A stretch of DNA of 64,000 nucleotides, taken from positions 868,001 through 932,000 of the forward strand of contig NZ_AP023239.1 in the NCBI RefSeq assembly GCF_013393385.1. The letters run 5' to 3'. The stretch's first letter is position 1; each line of letters begins with the position of its first letter. This DNA is from Paenibacillus sp. URB8-2. Its GTDB lineage: Bacteria; Bacillota; Bacilli; Paenibacillales; Paenibacillaceae. The position numbers and the translations under genes are program-made. The notes below the pieces were generated by a model, which was not told the DNA's origin, did no database searches, and saw nothing but the letters and a program-made list of their open reading frames with translations. Of this stretch, positions 54,264 to 61,530 are shown piece by piece.

Positions 54264-54377
54264 GGTGATGGAGGATTTTTATGGCATTTTAATGATATTA
54301 TGACAATAGTTATGCCAAGAATGTTCTCAATAACGACCGAATGATCTTGATTTTTTGAAATATCTATTGTATTGTTA

Positions 54378-54460
54378 TATCAAATATTGCCAGCGGCATC
54401 TTGGTTAAACGGGGAATAAGCGGGGCAACGGCGATATTTAAATATCAGGAGGTGGAGTAT
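54378..54460 (+). promoter_or_regulatory. Leader of the lasso precursor with possible promoter and RNA stem
   Basis: TTGAAA (54355) with TATCAA (54378), 17 bases apart, is a weak promoter candidate. AAATATTGCC (54382-54391) pairs with GGCGATATTT (54430-54439), one wobble, enclosing a GC-rich 38-base segment with AGCGGGG. The ribosome-binding site AGGAGGTGG follows. I assign no riboswitch class. Confidence 0.35.
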
Positions 54461-54595
54461 ATGATTAAAAAAGTATGGGAAAAGCCGGAAGTGAAGGAAC
54501 TGAAAGTGAGCGGCACAGAGTTTGGTACGAAGATTACACCTAAGGTTGATGCCACCTACACTGACGGCACGCATATCTTCTACTCTTTCAGCTAA
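54461..54595 (+). CDS. Lasso peptide precursor, paeninodin-like
   Basis: 44 residues, with an excellent ribosome-binding site (CAGGAGGTGG). Leader of 21 residues with WEKPEVKELKVSGTEF, matching the Y/W-x-x-P-x-L leader pattern read by B1 proteins. The predicted core runs from Gly22 to Ser44, 23 residues, the same length as paeninodin. Asp30 would be core position 9, so a Gly1-Asp9 ring is predicted; the tail is rich in Tyr, Phe and Thr and ends YSFS with the Ser that a PadeK-type kinase could modify. The conserved leader Thr lies at -3 instead of the usual -2, which leaves some doubt about the cleavage point. A perfect terminator follows. Confidence 0.75.
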   Translation: MIKKVWEKPEVKELKVSGTEFGTKITPKVDATYTDGTHIFYSFS

Positions 54596-54610
54596 TTCAT
54601 TTAAAACGGA

Positions 54611-54650
54611 AGAGACCTCAAACGGGTTCAAGGTTTGAGGTCTCTTTTAA
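54611..54650 (+). terminator. Terminator after the lasso precursor
   Basis: AGAGACCTCAAAC pairs perfectly with GTTTGAGGTCTCT around a nine-base loop, followed by TTTTA. A second perfect hairpin (54665-54699, AGAGCTTGTTACT arms) lies just downstream. Confidence 0.88.
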
Positions 54651-54707
54651 TGCGGTTTGATATGAAGAGCTTGTTACTTGCTTTGAGTAACAAGCTCTTG
54701 TTGTTCA

Positions 54708-54840
54708 AATATAAGACTGTATAAGCGGAGCGCTTAACATTTTTACTTATATTTCTACGAGAAACGGTGCCTAAAGGCGATACTCGTATCGCCACTTCGG
54801 AAGCTAAAGCTTCTGAAAAGACGGCGATGCCGTTTCTTCT
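54708..54840 (+). repeat. Structured repeat, copy 1
   Basis: Begins AATATAAGACTGTATAAGC, returns with CTTATATT, and continues TACGAGAAACGG; a GAAACGG...CCGTTTC stem with inner hairpins and TTTCTTCT ends it. A second copy lies at 57128. The last 12 codons and stop of the ABC exporter gene (minus strand) fall within it. Confidence 0.6.
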
Positions 54841-56510
54841 TGGTATAACACGCCACCAGACAGGCGGTAGATATGGTCGCAGACATCGAATACAGACAAG
54901 CGGTGGGTGATGGCAATGCATGTTCTTGGCGGCTGGGAGTTCCGGATATTTTGCAGGACCGCCCATTCCGTATCCATATCCAGGGCGGAGGTCGCCTCAT
55001 CGAGCAGCAGGATGGGCGCCGGCCTCAGCAGGGCCCGGGCGATGGCGATCCGCTGGGCCTGGCCCTCGGATAAGCCGGAGCCATGTTCGCCGATAACCGT
55101 ATGAATGCCTTCCGGAAGCTTCTCTATAAAGCCCCGGGCACAGGCTGTTTCAATGGCGGCATGTATGTCCTCTTCTGTAGCCGCAGGATTGCCGATCCGC
55201 AGATTGTCAGCGATCGTACCGGAGAATAACGTGTTGCCTTGAGGAACGTAGGAAAAATAAGACCGGGTATCAGCCGACAGGCTGACGGGTTCGCGGTCCT
55301 TGCCGATGATGCTGATGTTCCCGTTCTGCGGTTCGATCAATGCGAGCAGAAGCCGGAGCAGCGTTGTTTTGCCTTCCCCCGAAGTCCCGATAAGGGCGAC
55401 AAGCTCGCCGGGATGAATGCGGAGAGAAACATCGGTAAGAATCGGCTTGTTTGCTTCATAGCTGTATGAGACATGTTCCATGCGCAGTTCGGATAAGCTT
55501 TCCTTGACGGCCGGGGCGGTCTCTTTTTTAGCTTCCGGCTGCAATTTTTGAAATACGATCAATCGTTCCGCGGATGTGACCATGGCGATGAGGATCGGGA
55601 AAGTGCGGGCCAGACCTTCAAGCGGTCCCTGAATTTGTCCTACAAGCTGCAAAAAGGCGGTAAACATCCCGAAACTCGCGGCCCCGGTGGATATTCGGAA
55701 AGCGCCCCAGATAAAGGCCAGGAAAAATCCGAGCCGGTAACCGATTCCCATTGTAAGGTCTGCCGCCGCGTTAAAACGGGTGCGTTTAAGTATCCAGAAC
55801 AATCGGTCCTGCTGGGAAGATTGCACTTTCTCCAAGCTGTTTTTTTCATTCTCGAAGGTTTTAACAATGAGCAGATTCTGGACGCATTCATGCAGCAGGG
55901 AGCGATAGCGGCTTTCGGCGGCCTGGATTTGATGCTGCAACTTCTTCAGCTTGCTGCCGATATACCAGCTGATGAGTACGGACACGGGTCCAAGCACGAA
56001 TGCGAACAGGGCCAGCGTTTTGTCAAAGTACAGCAGCGTAAAAAAGGCGGCCGCGAATTGGACAATCAATGCGACGATGTTCGGCAAGGTATTGATTAAT
56101 CCATCGGTGACGTTGGCCGAATCGCTTGTCAGGTGGGTCAACAGATCGCCGCTGTGGTATTTCCCGGCGGCGCTCCACTCCGTTCTATACAGCCGGTCCA
56201 TGAAGCTCCGCTGCAGATCATTGTTGACCGCTTCTCTCAGCTTAACGCTTCTCAAGGTCAGCAAGGAGGAAAGGCCCAACTGGAGAATCAGAATTAAGGC
56301 AAAGGCGATGGCGTATAATCCGCTAAGGCGCATGCTGCTCTGCACGGCATGATCGATTACCTGCTTGGAGACGATGGCGAGGGCCGCTCCGCTAAGAGAA
56401 ATGATGACATTGAGCAGAATGATCGCGGACAGCGCACCCCATTTTCTCTTCATGCACTGTGTCAGCCAGCGGTAAATATCGGTGTTAAAGAGATGCCTAA
56501 GTTTGTTCAT
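54804..56510 (-). CDS. ABC exporter with fused permease and ATPase (lasso D protein)
   Basis: 568 residues from ATG 56510 (GGGGAG upstream). Six membrane segments in an ABC type 1 exporter domain (about 20-310), then an ATPase with Walker A GTSGEGKTTLL, signature LSEGQAQRIAIARA, Walker B ILLLDEATSALD and switch THRLS. The McjD/PadeD-like fold and position fit export and immunity for the lasso peptide. It is transcribed toward the precursor gene, from the opposite strand; in known paeninodin clusters D is usually co-directional. Start codon near a 250-base promoter region shared with the small secreted protein. Confidence 0.87.
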   Translation of the reverse strand: MNKLRHLFNTDIYRWLTQCMKRKWGALSAIILLNVIISLSGAALAIVSKQVIDHAVQSSMRLSGLYAIAFALILILQLGLSSLLTLRSVKLREAVNNDLQRSFMDRLYRTEWSAAGKYHSGDLLTHLTSDSANVTDGLINTLPNIVALIVQFAAAFFTLLYFDKTLALFAFVLGPVSVLISWYIGSKLKKLQHQIQAAESRYRSLLHECVQNLLIVKTFENEKNSLEKVQSSQQDRLFWILKRTRFNAAADLTMGIGYRLGFFLAFIWGAFRISTGAASFGMFTAFLQLVGQIQGPLEGLARTFPILIAMVTSAERLIVFQKLQPEAKKETAPAVKESLSELRMEHVSYSYEANKPILTDVSLRIHPGELVALIGTSGEGKTTLLRLLLALIEPQNGNISIIGKDREPVSLSADTRSYFSYVPQGNTLFSGTIADNLRIGNPAATEEDIHAAIETACARGFIEKLPEGIHTVIGEHGSGLSEGQAQRIAIARALLRPAPILLLDEATSALDMDTEWAVLQNIRNSQPPRTCIAITHRLSVFDVCDHIYRLSGGVLYQEETASPSFQKL

Positions 56511-56698
56511 GCGTAATCTCCCCAATCTGCCGGATTGCTGGAAAAAAGTAACGGTTAAAGCAGGGACTAAAGTGCGGGTATGTTCGCTGAAAGAAACGAA
56601 CGGAAGTAAATACTTGGATATGCCTCTGGTCTTAAGGTGAAGTCTATCAAAGATAAATCAAAAATCAAGATGTATTTACAAATCCCCCATTCCATTAT

Positions 56699-56731
56699 AT
56701 TCTTTATAAAGAACTACCTTGTAGTTAATTT
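56699..56731 (+). promoter_or_regulatory. SinR-type box and -10 element before the small secreted protein
   Basis: ATTCTTTATAAAGAAC (56699-56714) and TAATTT (56726-56731), 27 bases from start to start. The remainder of 56511-56698 shows no gene. Confidence 0.6.
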
Positions 56732-56760
56732 AGACTATATGAAAGAGAGGACTCGGAAGT

Positions 56761-57087
56761 ATGGTAACGTGTATGAAGAAATACACACGGCTCACGCTGA
56801 TTGTGCTGCTTCTCAGTGCGGTTATGCTGCCGGCCTCTGCCTATGCATCCTCCAGCTCGGCAGAAGCGAAGTATTCCTCTTCTTATGCGACCTCCTTTTT
56901 ATCCTCATTGACCAACGTGTTTGCCTCCTGGTTTGACAAGGAAGCAACAACGTCCCACAGCGGCAACAACACATATGGTAATTGGTTAAGTTGGCTAAAA
57001 GGCAGGGACTGCGATGATGAAAGGGATTGGTGGGAGGACAATCAGCATGATTCCTACAAGCTGTGGAAAAAGTATTACTCTTACTGA
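56761..57087 (+). CDS. Small secreted Trp/Tyr/Asp-rich protein
   Basis: 108 residues from ATG 56761 (GAGAGG upstream; ATG 56773 possible). Signal peptide KKYTRLTLIVLLLSAVMLPASAYA, then a Ser-rich stretch (SSSSAEAKYSSSYATSFLSS) and an unusual acidic-aromatic end WLKGRDCDDERDWWEDNQHD...WKKYYSY. No family recognised. Its box and position suggest co-expression with the lasso and polysaccharide genes; a surface adhesin, matrix protein or signalling role are open possibilities. Confidence 0.65.
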   Translation: MVTCMKKYTRLTLIVLLLSAVMLPASAYASSSSAEAKYSSSYATSFLSSLTNVFASWFDKEATTSHSGNNTYGNWLSWLKGRDCDDERDWWEDNQHDSYKLWKKYYSY

Positions 57088-57093
57088 ATTAGT

Positions 57094-57125
57094 ATGGCCC
57101 GGGATTTTCCCCGGGCCATTTTTTT
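57094..57125 (+). terminator. Terminator after the small secreted protein
   Basis: ATGGCCCGGG pairs perfectly with CCCGGGCCAT around a six-base loop, followed by TTTTTTT. Confidence 0.9.
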
Positions 57126-57127
57126 AA

Positions 57128-57226
57128 AATATAAGACTTTATAAGCTGCGCGTTTATCGTTTGGTCTTATATTTTTACGAGAAACGGATGCCGTCCTCTT
57201 CCAGAGGACGGCATCCGTTTCTTCTT
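57128..57226 (+). repeat. Structured repeat, copy 2
   Basis: AATATAAGACTTTATAAGC, later GGTCTTATATTTTTACGAG and AAACGG, then a perfect GAAACGGATGCCGTCC stem with TTTCTTCT. Shares its first 60-base unit with copy 1; the outer AATATAAG/CTTATATT pairing is kept in both while the inner bases differ. Confidence 0.65.
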
Positions 57227-57228
57227 AC

Positions 57229-60200
57229 TTATTGCTGGATATTTCCGCTCTGAACATCATTGCTCTTAAGAGCCAGCACGGCCTTATTAAGGATATTGTT
57301 CTTAACTGTATAGGGCGGCGCATTTGTACCCGCATAGATCGTGGAAATGCCTACAGCGGCGATATTGGAAGTGACGGTATTGCTGATAATCGATACGTTG
57401 AATACATCGGCAGGATCATTTCGTTTCCAGTAGTCGTTGATTTTGATCAGCTCTACCGAAGTCCGCGCAAGCTTCATGGCCGTCACCGTATTATTTTCGA
57501 GAACGACTCGATTAGCCGTTTCAACCGTAATGGCCGAAGCATCACCCTTGACGTTGAACTTGGAGTTCGTGATCTTCAGATCCAGATTGGCATGGCTTGC
57601 GATAAGGGCATTGTTGCCGGTAGCGTTGGAGGCAAAAGTGCAATTATCGAAGCTGTATACGCCACTAGCGACAATCGTTGACCCGAACCGGCTGCCGTCC
57701 GCCGCTTCAAATATAGAGTTCGTGTACATGCCCTGCGGTAAAGTCATGCCTTGGGCAGAGTTGAATCCGAGCACCTTGATATTATTGAATGCCGATCCCG
57801 GTTTGGGATTGCCGTTGAAGCTGGCGAACGCCGCCTCTCCTGTTACTGTAACATTGGAAACCTCAATGGGTTCTCCGCTTACTGCAAAGCCCGCATCCAC
57901 TTTCTTTGTAATCTGAATATTCACATTGGAGACTTTGACACCTTTCGGATTCTTGGCGCTGACGGACAGTTTGCCGTTGGTGATCTCCATACCGTCGATG
58001 ACAATATTGGGCCCTTGGAAGAAGGTGCCGGAATCATTCATCCGGTTACCCAGGAAGGATGCATCATGATAGGCGATAATCCGGGTAGCATCAAAGTGAT
58101 TGTTTACGACCTTTGCATTTTTGAACGTCTCGGATACCGCAAGTCCGATGGTGCCCTTCGAAGCGAGATGGTTGCCCTCAACGGTCGCGTCATGCCCGTC
58201 ATACAGGATGACGTCATAAACCGCATTATTGTAGAATTCATTGTTTTTAATAAAAATGTTGGTGTTCAGGTTTCCGTTCTCGCCGTATCCGCCTTCCACA
58301 TCAATGCCCGACTGCGGCGCGATTCCTTTGATGTCGTGCAGGATGTTGTTCATGATCAGCGCATTGTCGGCGCCACCCACCGTAATACCCTGGCGGCGGT
58401 TATAAGCGAACTCGGAATTTTTAACGACCGGATTCTGGGTGACGGTCCGGTTCCAAGCCTCCAGATAGGCGCCGGTTGACGAGGCTTTAATAAATACCAG
58501 ATGGAAGTAAGCCGCGCCGTCCGGTATCGTCATGATTTCTCTCGCCAAAGCCGGTTGACTCTTGATGAAGGACCCGTCCGTACGATAGAAATACACGGTA
58601 AAGTTGCTGGGCAGATTGGCTATATTGGAAATTTCAAAGGTCCGCTCCGTCTTGAAGATGGCGTTGTTAAAATAAATGCCGTCTTTTGTCCGAACCTTTG
58701 TGCTGTCGCCGATCGGCTGGCCGCTTGCTCCGATTCCGCCGGAGACGAAGCTGGCGGCGTACAGATCCTTAAACATGGTGCCAAAGCCGCCAAGCACCAG
58801 CCCGTCGCCGGTGAAATACATCGCTTTGACGCCATCTATCGTTGTATTCTTCGCGCCTTCAACGAAAATGCCGTATCCGCCTTCGTGGGTGCCCGTATTA
58901 TAAGGGTCCCGCTGGGAATAGTCATGGGTCTGCTTGTCGCCAATATACGTTCCGCCGCGAAGCGTTACATTGTTGGCGCCGTACCCGACATACATGACAT
59001 CGTATCGTTCTTTGCCGTTGGTTTCCTTCTGAAGGACGGCATCCATCGGCAGATCGAACAGCATATCGCCGACCATGGCGATCCGGCTGTTCTTGTCGAT
59101 GAGATAGGTTCCAGGCGGAAGCGTTGTTGCCGTGATGCCTTTCTGGCGGGCCCAGATCAAGGCATTGTTAATGCCCTTGACGGTCTCCACCGGGTGTGTG
59201 CCGTCGTTATAGATGCCCCACCGCGCCAGCTCAATCAGATAGTGCGTCGGCGATGCCGACACGGGAGCGCTCAGGGGCGAGCGGTTTCCGCTGGTGTCTA
59301 CGGCTTCCAACTGAACGGTGTACGCCACGCCGAAATCCAGCCCTTTAGCCTCGTAAAAGTTCTGCAAGAGAGGCTCGGCATTCACTTTTTGTCCGCCCAC
59401 ATAAATATTGTAGCCGGCCAAATCGCTTTCCGTACCGGCCGCCCAGGAGATGGAAACTTTGCTTGGACCGCCCGCGGCCGATACCTGCGCGGGGGTAGCC
59501 GGCGGTACAATGTCCTTCGTCCGGATGGAAAGGCCGATGCCGTTTGAAGTCTTCACAACCGTATAAACTGTTTTGAGTGTGAAAGAATATTCTGTTTCCC
59601 CGGAGAGTCCTTCCGCTTTGTATCTGCCGTCTGATGAAGAACCGATCAGAACGCCGCCCAGGTAAATATCCACCCGGTTAAAATTGGGGGAGGCGGGATT
59701 GTTCCAGGTCAGCGTTACGGATGTGCCGTCGTCCACAGCAGTCAACCCGCTGATTTCCTCGGGAGCCGAGTCATCCGCGGCTTGCGGTGTAGCGGATATC
59801 GGGATTGAAGGCCCCGATTCAATCTGGGCGTCATTTACAGCGGTCACATACAGACTGTAGCTTTGGCCGTTCTTCAGTCCGTTCAGCATATAGGTGTCTC
59901 CGGTTACCGTAGCGGTATTGCTCTTAGTGCCGTCCCGATAGACATTGTAGCCAATAATGGAGCTCTCGCCGTTCTCCGTCCAATTTAGCAGTACGGCTCC
60001 GTCCGAAGCGGAAGCGGACAGTCCGGCCGGAGGAGACGGAAGACTGGCAGGCGCTGTCGTCACGCTTAACTCAGTGCCTGCGGACTCCATGCCGGTCATG
60101 TTTACGGTCTTCAATACATAGTGGTGGGTTGTGCCGGGAAGCAGACCGGTTTCCTGATAGAACGTATCGGTTGTCGCTGCCTTCAGGCTTCCTTCTTTAT

Positions 60201-61275
60201 AAATGTTAACGGCTTTAAAATCGGGATACGCCGGGTTGAACCAGGTAAATGACAAGCCTGTTTTACCGCTGAGCGACTTCAAGCCGGAAACTTCCTGCAG
60301 CACAGGCGCTTCGCTCGGAGCGGGAGTCGGCTCTGGAGCGGGCGTCATGCCGGGCGCCGGAGCCGGCTCAGGAGCCGGAGTGGGAGTAGGCTCGGGTGCC
60401 GGAGCCGCCGCAGCCGGATCGGCAGAGGCGGAAGGAAGCGGCGTTGGCAAAGGCGAAGGCGATGGAGCCGGAGCAACCGGAGGGGCCGCACCGCCCCCGC
60501 CACCACCGCCGCCGGCTCCGCCACCACCGCCGATGGCAGCCATCAAACCCGCGGCGGCCGGTTCGCTCGCGGGAACGCCTTCCGGCGAAGCGGATGGGCT
60601 GACTGGCGGCGGCGCCGATTCGTCGGGCGATCCGGCGGCGCCGATCCGCAGATCCTGGTAGAGCGTTCTGCCGAGCAGGGCGGCGAATTCGGAGCGAGTC
60701 ACCATTTTGGACGGCTGAAACTTGCCGTTCTCGTCTCCGGCCGCGATGCCGTTCGTTACCAGCCTGGAAATGGACGAAGCGGCCCAGTGGTTGTCGATGT
60801 CGGAAACATGGGCTGCGGCATTCGCGCCCTGGCTGTCCAGATTGAAGGCGCGCGCGATGAGCACGGCGCTGTCGGCCCGGGTAAGCGTCTCGCCGGGGCG
60901 GAACGTGCCGTCCGCATAACCGGTAATCAGATTGGACTTCTTCGCGGCTTTAATATAGGGATAAGCCCAATATTCCGACGACACATCGGAAATAGCCTGC
61001 GGATCATCCCCATTGGAGTCAACGCCGATGCCGCTTGCCTGCACGATGATTTTTACGGCTTCCGCCCGGGTAATCGGATTGTCCGGACGGAAGGTTCCGT
61101 CGTCATAACCGCCGATAAGCTGCTGCTCTTTTAAGCGAGAGATTTCTTGATGTGCCCAGTGTTTGGGCGAAATGTCCGAGAACAGAATCGGACTGGCTGC
61201 CTCCGCCTGGGGGAATGTCGGCGTCAGCAAGGCGACGATAATAAAAACAATGAGGGTAAATGCTGTGTTTTTCAT
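57229..61275 (-). CDS. S-layer-anchored FN3/beta-helix protein (pectate-lyase-like)
   Basis: 1348 residues. Signal peptide 1-26, three SLH repeats (about 30-205: FSDISPKHWAHQEISRLKEQ, ISDVSSEYWAYPYIKAAKKS, VSDIDNHWAASSISRLVTN), a Gly- and Pro-rich linker (about 212-325), four FN3 domains (about 330-685) and a right-handed parallel beta-helix (about 690-1348). The helix starts LARWGIYNDGTHPVETVKGINNAL, as in Pectate_lyase_3-type proteins, and contains a beta-sandwich insertion. Probably cleaves or binds a polysaccharide at the cell surface; no catalytic residues can be assigned safely. It is a paralogue of the divergent gene at 61531, and its 3' end abuts repeat copy 2. Confidence 0.85.
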   Translation of the reverse strand: MKNTAFTLIVFIIVALLTPTFPQAEAASPILFSDISPKHWAHQEISRLKEQQLIGGYDDGTFRPDNPITRAEAVKIIVQASGIGVDSNGDDPQAISDVSSEYWAYPYIKAAKKSNLITGYADGTFRPGETLTRADSAVLIARAFNLDSQGANAAAHVSDIDNHWAASSISRLVTNGIAAGDENGKFQPSKMVTRSEFAALLGRTLYQDLRIGAAGSPDESAPPPVSPSASPEGVPASEPAAAGLMAAIGGGGGAGGGGGGGGAAPPVAPAPSPSPLPTPLPSASADPAAAAPAPEPTPTPAPEPAPAPGMTPAPEPTPAPSEAPVLQEVSGLKSLSGKTGLSFTWFNPAYPDFKAVNIYKEGSLKAATTDTFYQETGLLPGTTHHYVLKTVNMTGMESAGTELSVTTAPASLPSPPAGLSASASDGAVLLNWTENGESSIIGYNVYRDGTKSNTATVTGDTYMLNGLKNGQSYSLYVTAVNDAQIESGPSIPISATPQAADDSAPEEISGLTAVDDGTSVTLTWNNPASPNFNRVDIYLGGVLIGSSSDGRYKAEGLSGETEYSFTLKTVYTVVKTSNGIGLSIRTKDIVPPATPAQVSAAGGPSKVSISWAAGTESDLAGYNIYVGGQKVNAEPLLQNFYEAKGLDFGVAYTVQLEAVDTSGNRSPLSAPVSASPTHYLIELARWGIYNDGTHPVETVKGINNALIWARQKGITATTLPPGTYLIDKNSRIAMVGDMLFDLPMDAVLQKETNGKERYDVMYVGYGANNVTLRGGTYIGDKQTHDYSQRDPYNTGTHEGGYGIFVEGAKNTTIDGVKAMYFTGDGLVLGGFGTMFKDLYAASFVSGGIGASGQPIGDSTKVRTKDGIYFNNAIFKTERTFEISNIANLPSNFTVYFYRTDGSFIKSQPALAREIMTIPDGAAYFHLVFIKASSTGAYLEAWNRTVTQNPVVKNSEFAYNRRQGITVGGADNALIMNNILHDIKGIAPQSGIDVEGGYGENGNLNTNIFIKNNEFYNNAVYDVILYDGHDATVEGNHLASKGTIGLAVSETFKNAKVVNNHFDATRIIAYHDASFLGNRMNDSGTFFQGPNIVIDGMEITNGKLSVSAKNPKGVKVSNVNIQITKKVDAGFAVSGEPIEVSNVTVTGEAAFASFNGNPKPGSAFNNIKVLGFNSAQGMTLPQGMYTNSIFEAADGSRFGSTIVASGVYSFDNCTFASNATGNNALIASHANLDLKITNSKFNVKGDASAITVETANRVVLENNTVTAMKLARTSVELIKINDYWKRNDPADVFNVSIISNTVTSNIAAVGISTIYAGTNAPPYTVKNNILNKAVLALKSNDVQSGNIQQ

Positions 61276-61397
61276 ATGATTATCCCTTCTTCATGGAAAT
61301 TTTATCAATGGAAATGGATGCCTGACATAGTTTATCGGAATTCGCAATAACGGATTGAAGACGTAAAATAGGAGATTTAAGGAAAAAAGGCGGGTCT

Positions 61398-61486
61398 AAA
61401 GAACTGTTTTTTTGGAGTGGGACTTAAGCCTTTCCATTCGAAAACAAACGTGATAGTCTAAAATAGAGTGGTTCGTTTTAAAGAAC
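61398..61486. promoter_or_regulatory. SinR-type sites in the divergent beta-helix promoter region
   Basis: AAAGAAC half-site at 61398-61404 (GTTCTTT on the minus strand) and GTTCGTTTTAAAGAAC at 61471-61486. TAAAAT at 61459 could be a -10 for the plus gene, which would place the second site at its transcription start. Confidence 0.45.
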
Positions 61487-61530
61487 GTATGATATGCGGA
61501 TGGAATCTGGAACGGGAGGACGAGATCGAA

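Noticed and set aside
54390..54440. Cyclic-di-GMP riboswitch because of AGCGGGG
   Set aside because: The segment is too short and lacks the conserved GGGCAAACC and GACGCAAAGC parts.
58501..59547. 348-codon open frame on the plus strand inside the beta-helix gene
   Set aside because: It is a shadow of the SLH/FN3 beta-helix gene on the minus strand; no ribosome-binding site or recognisable family.
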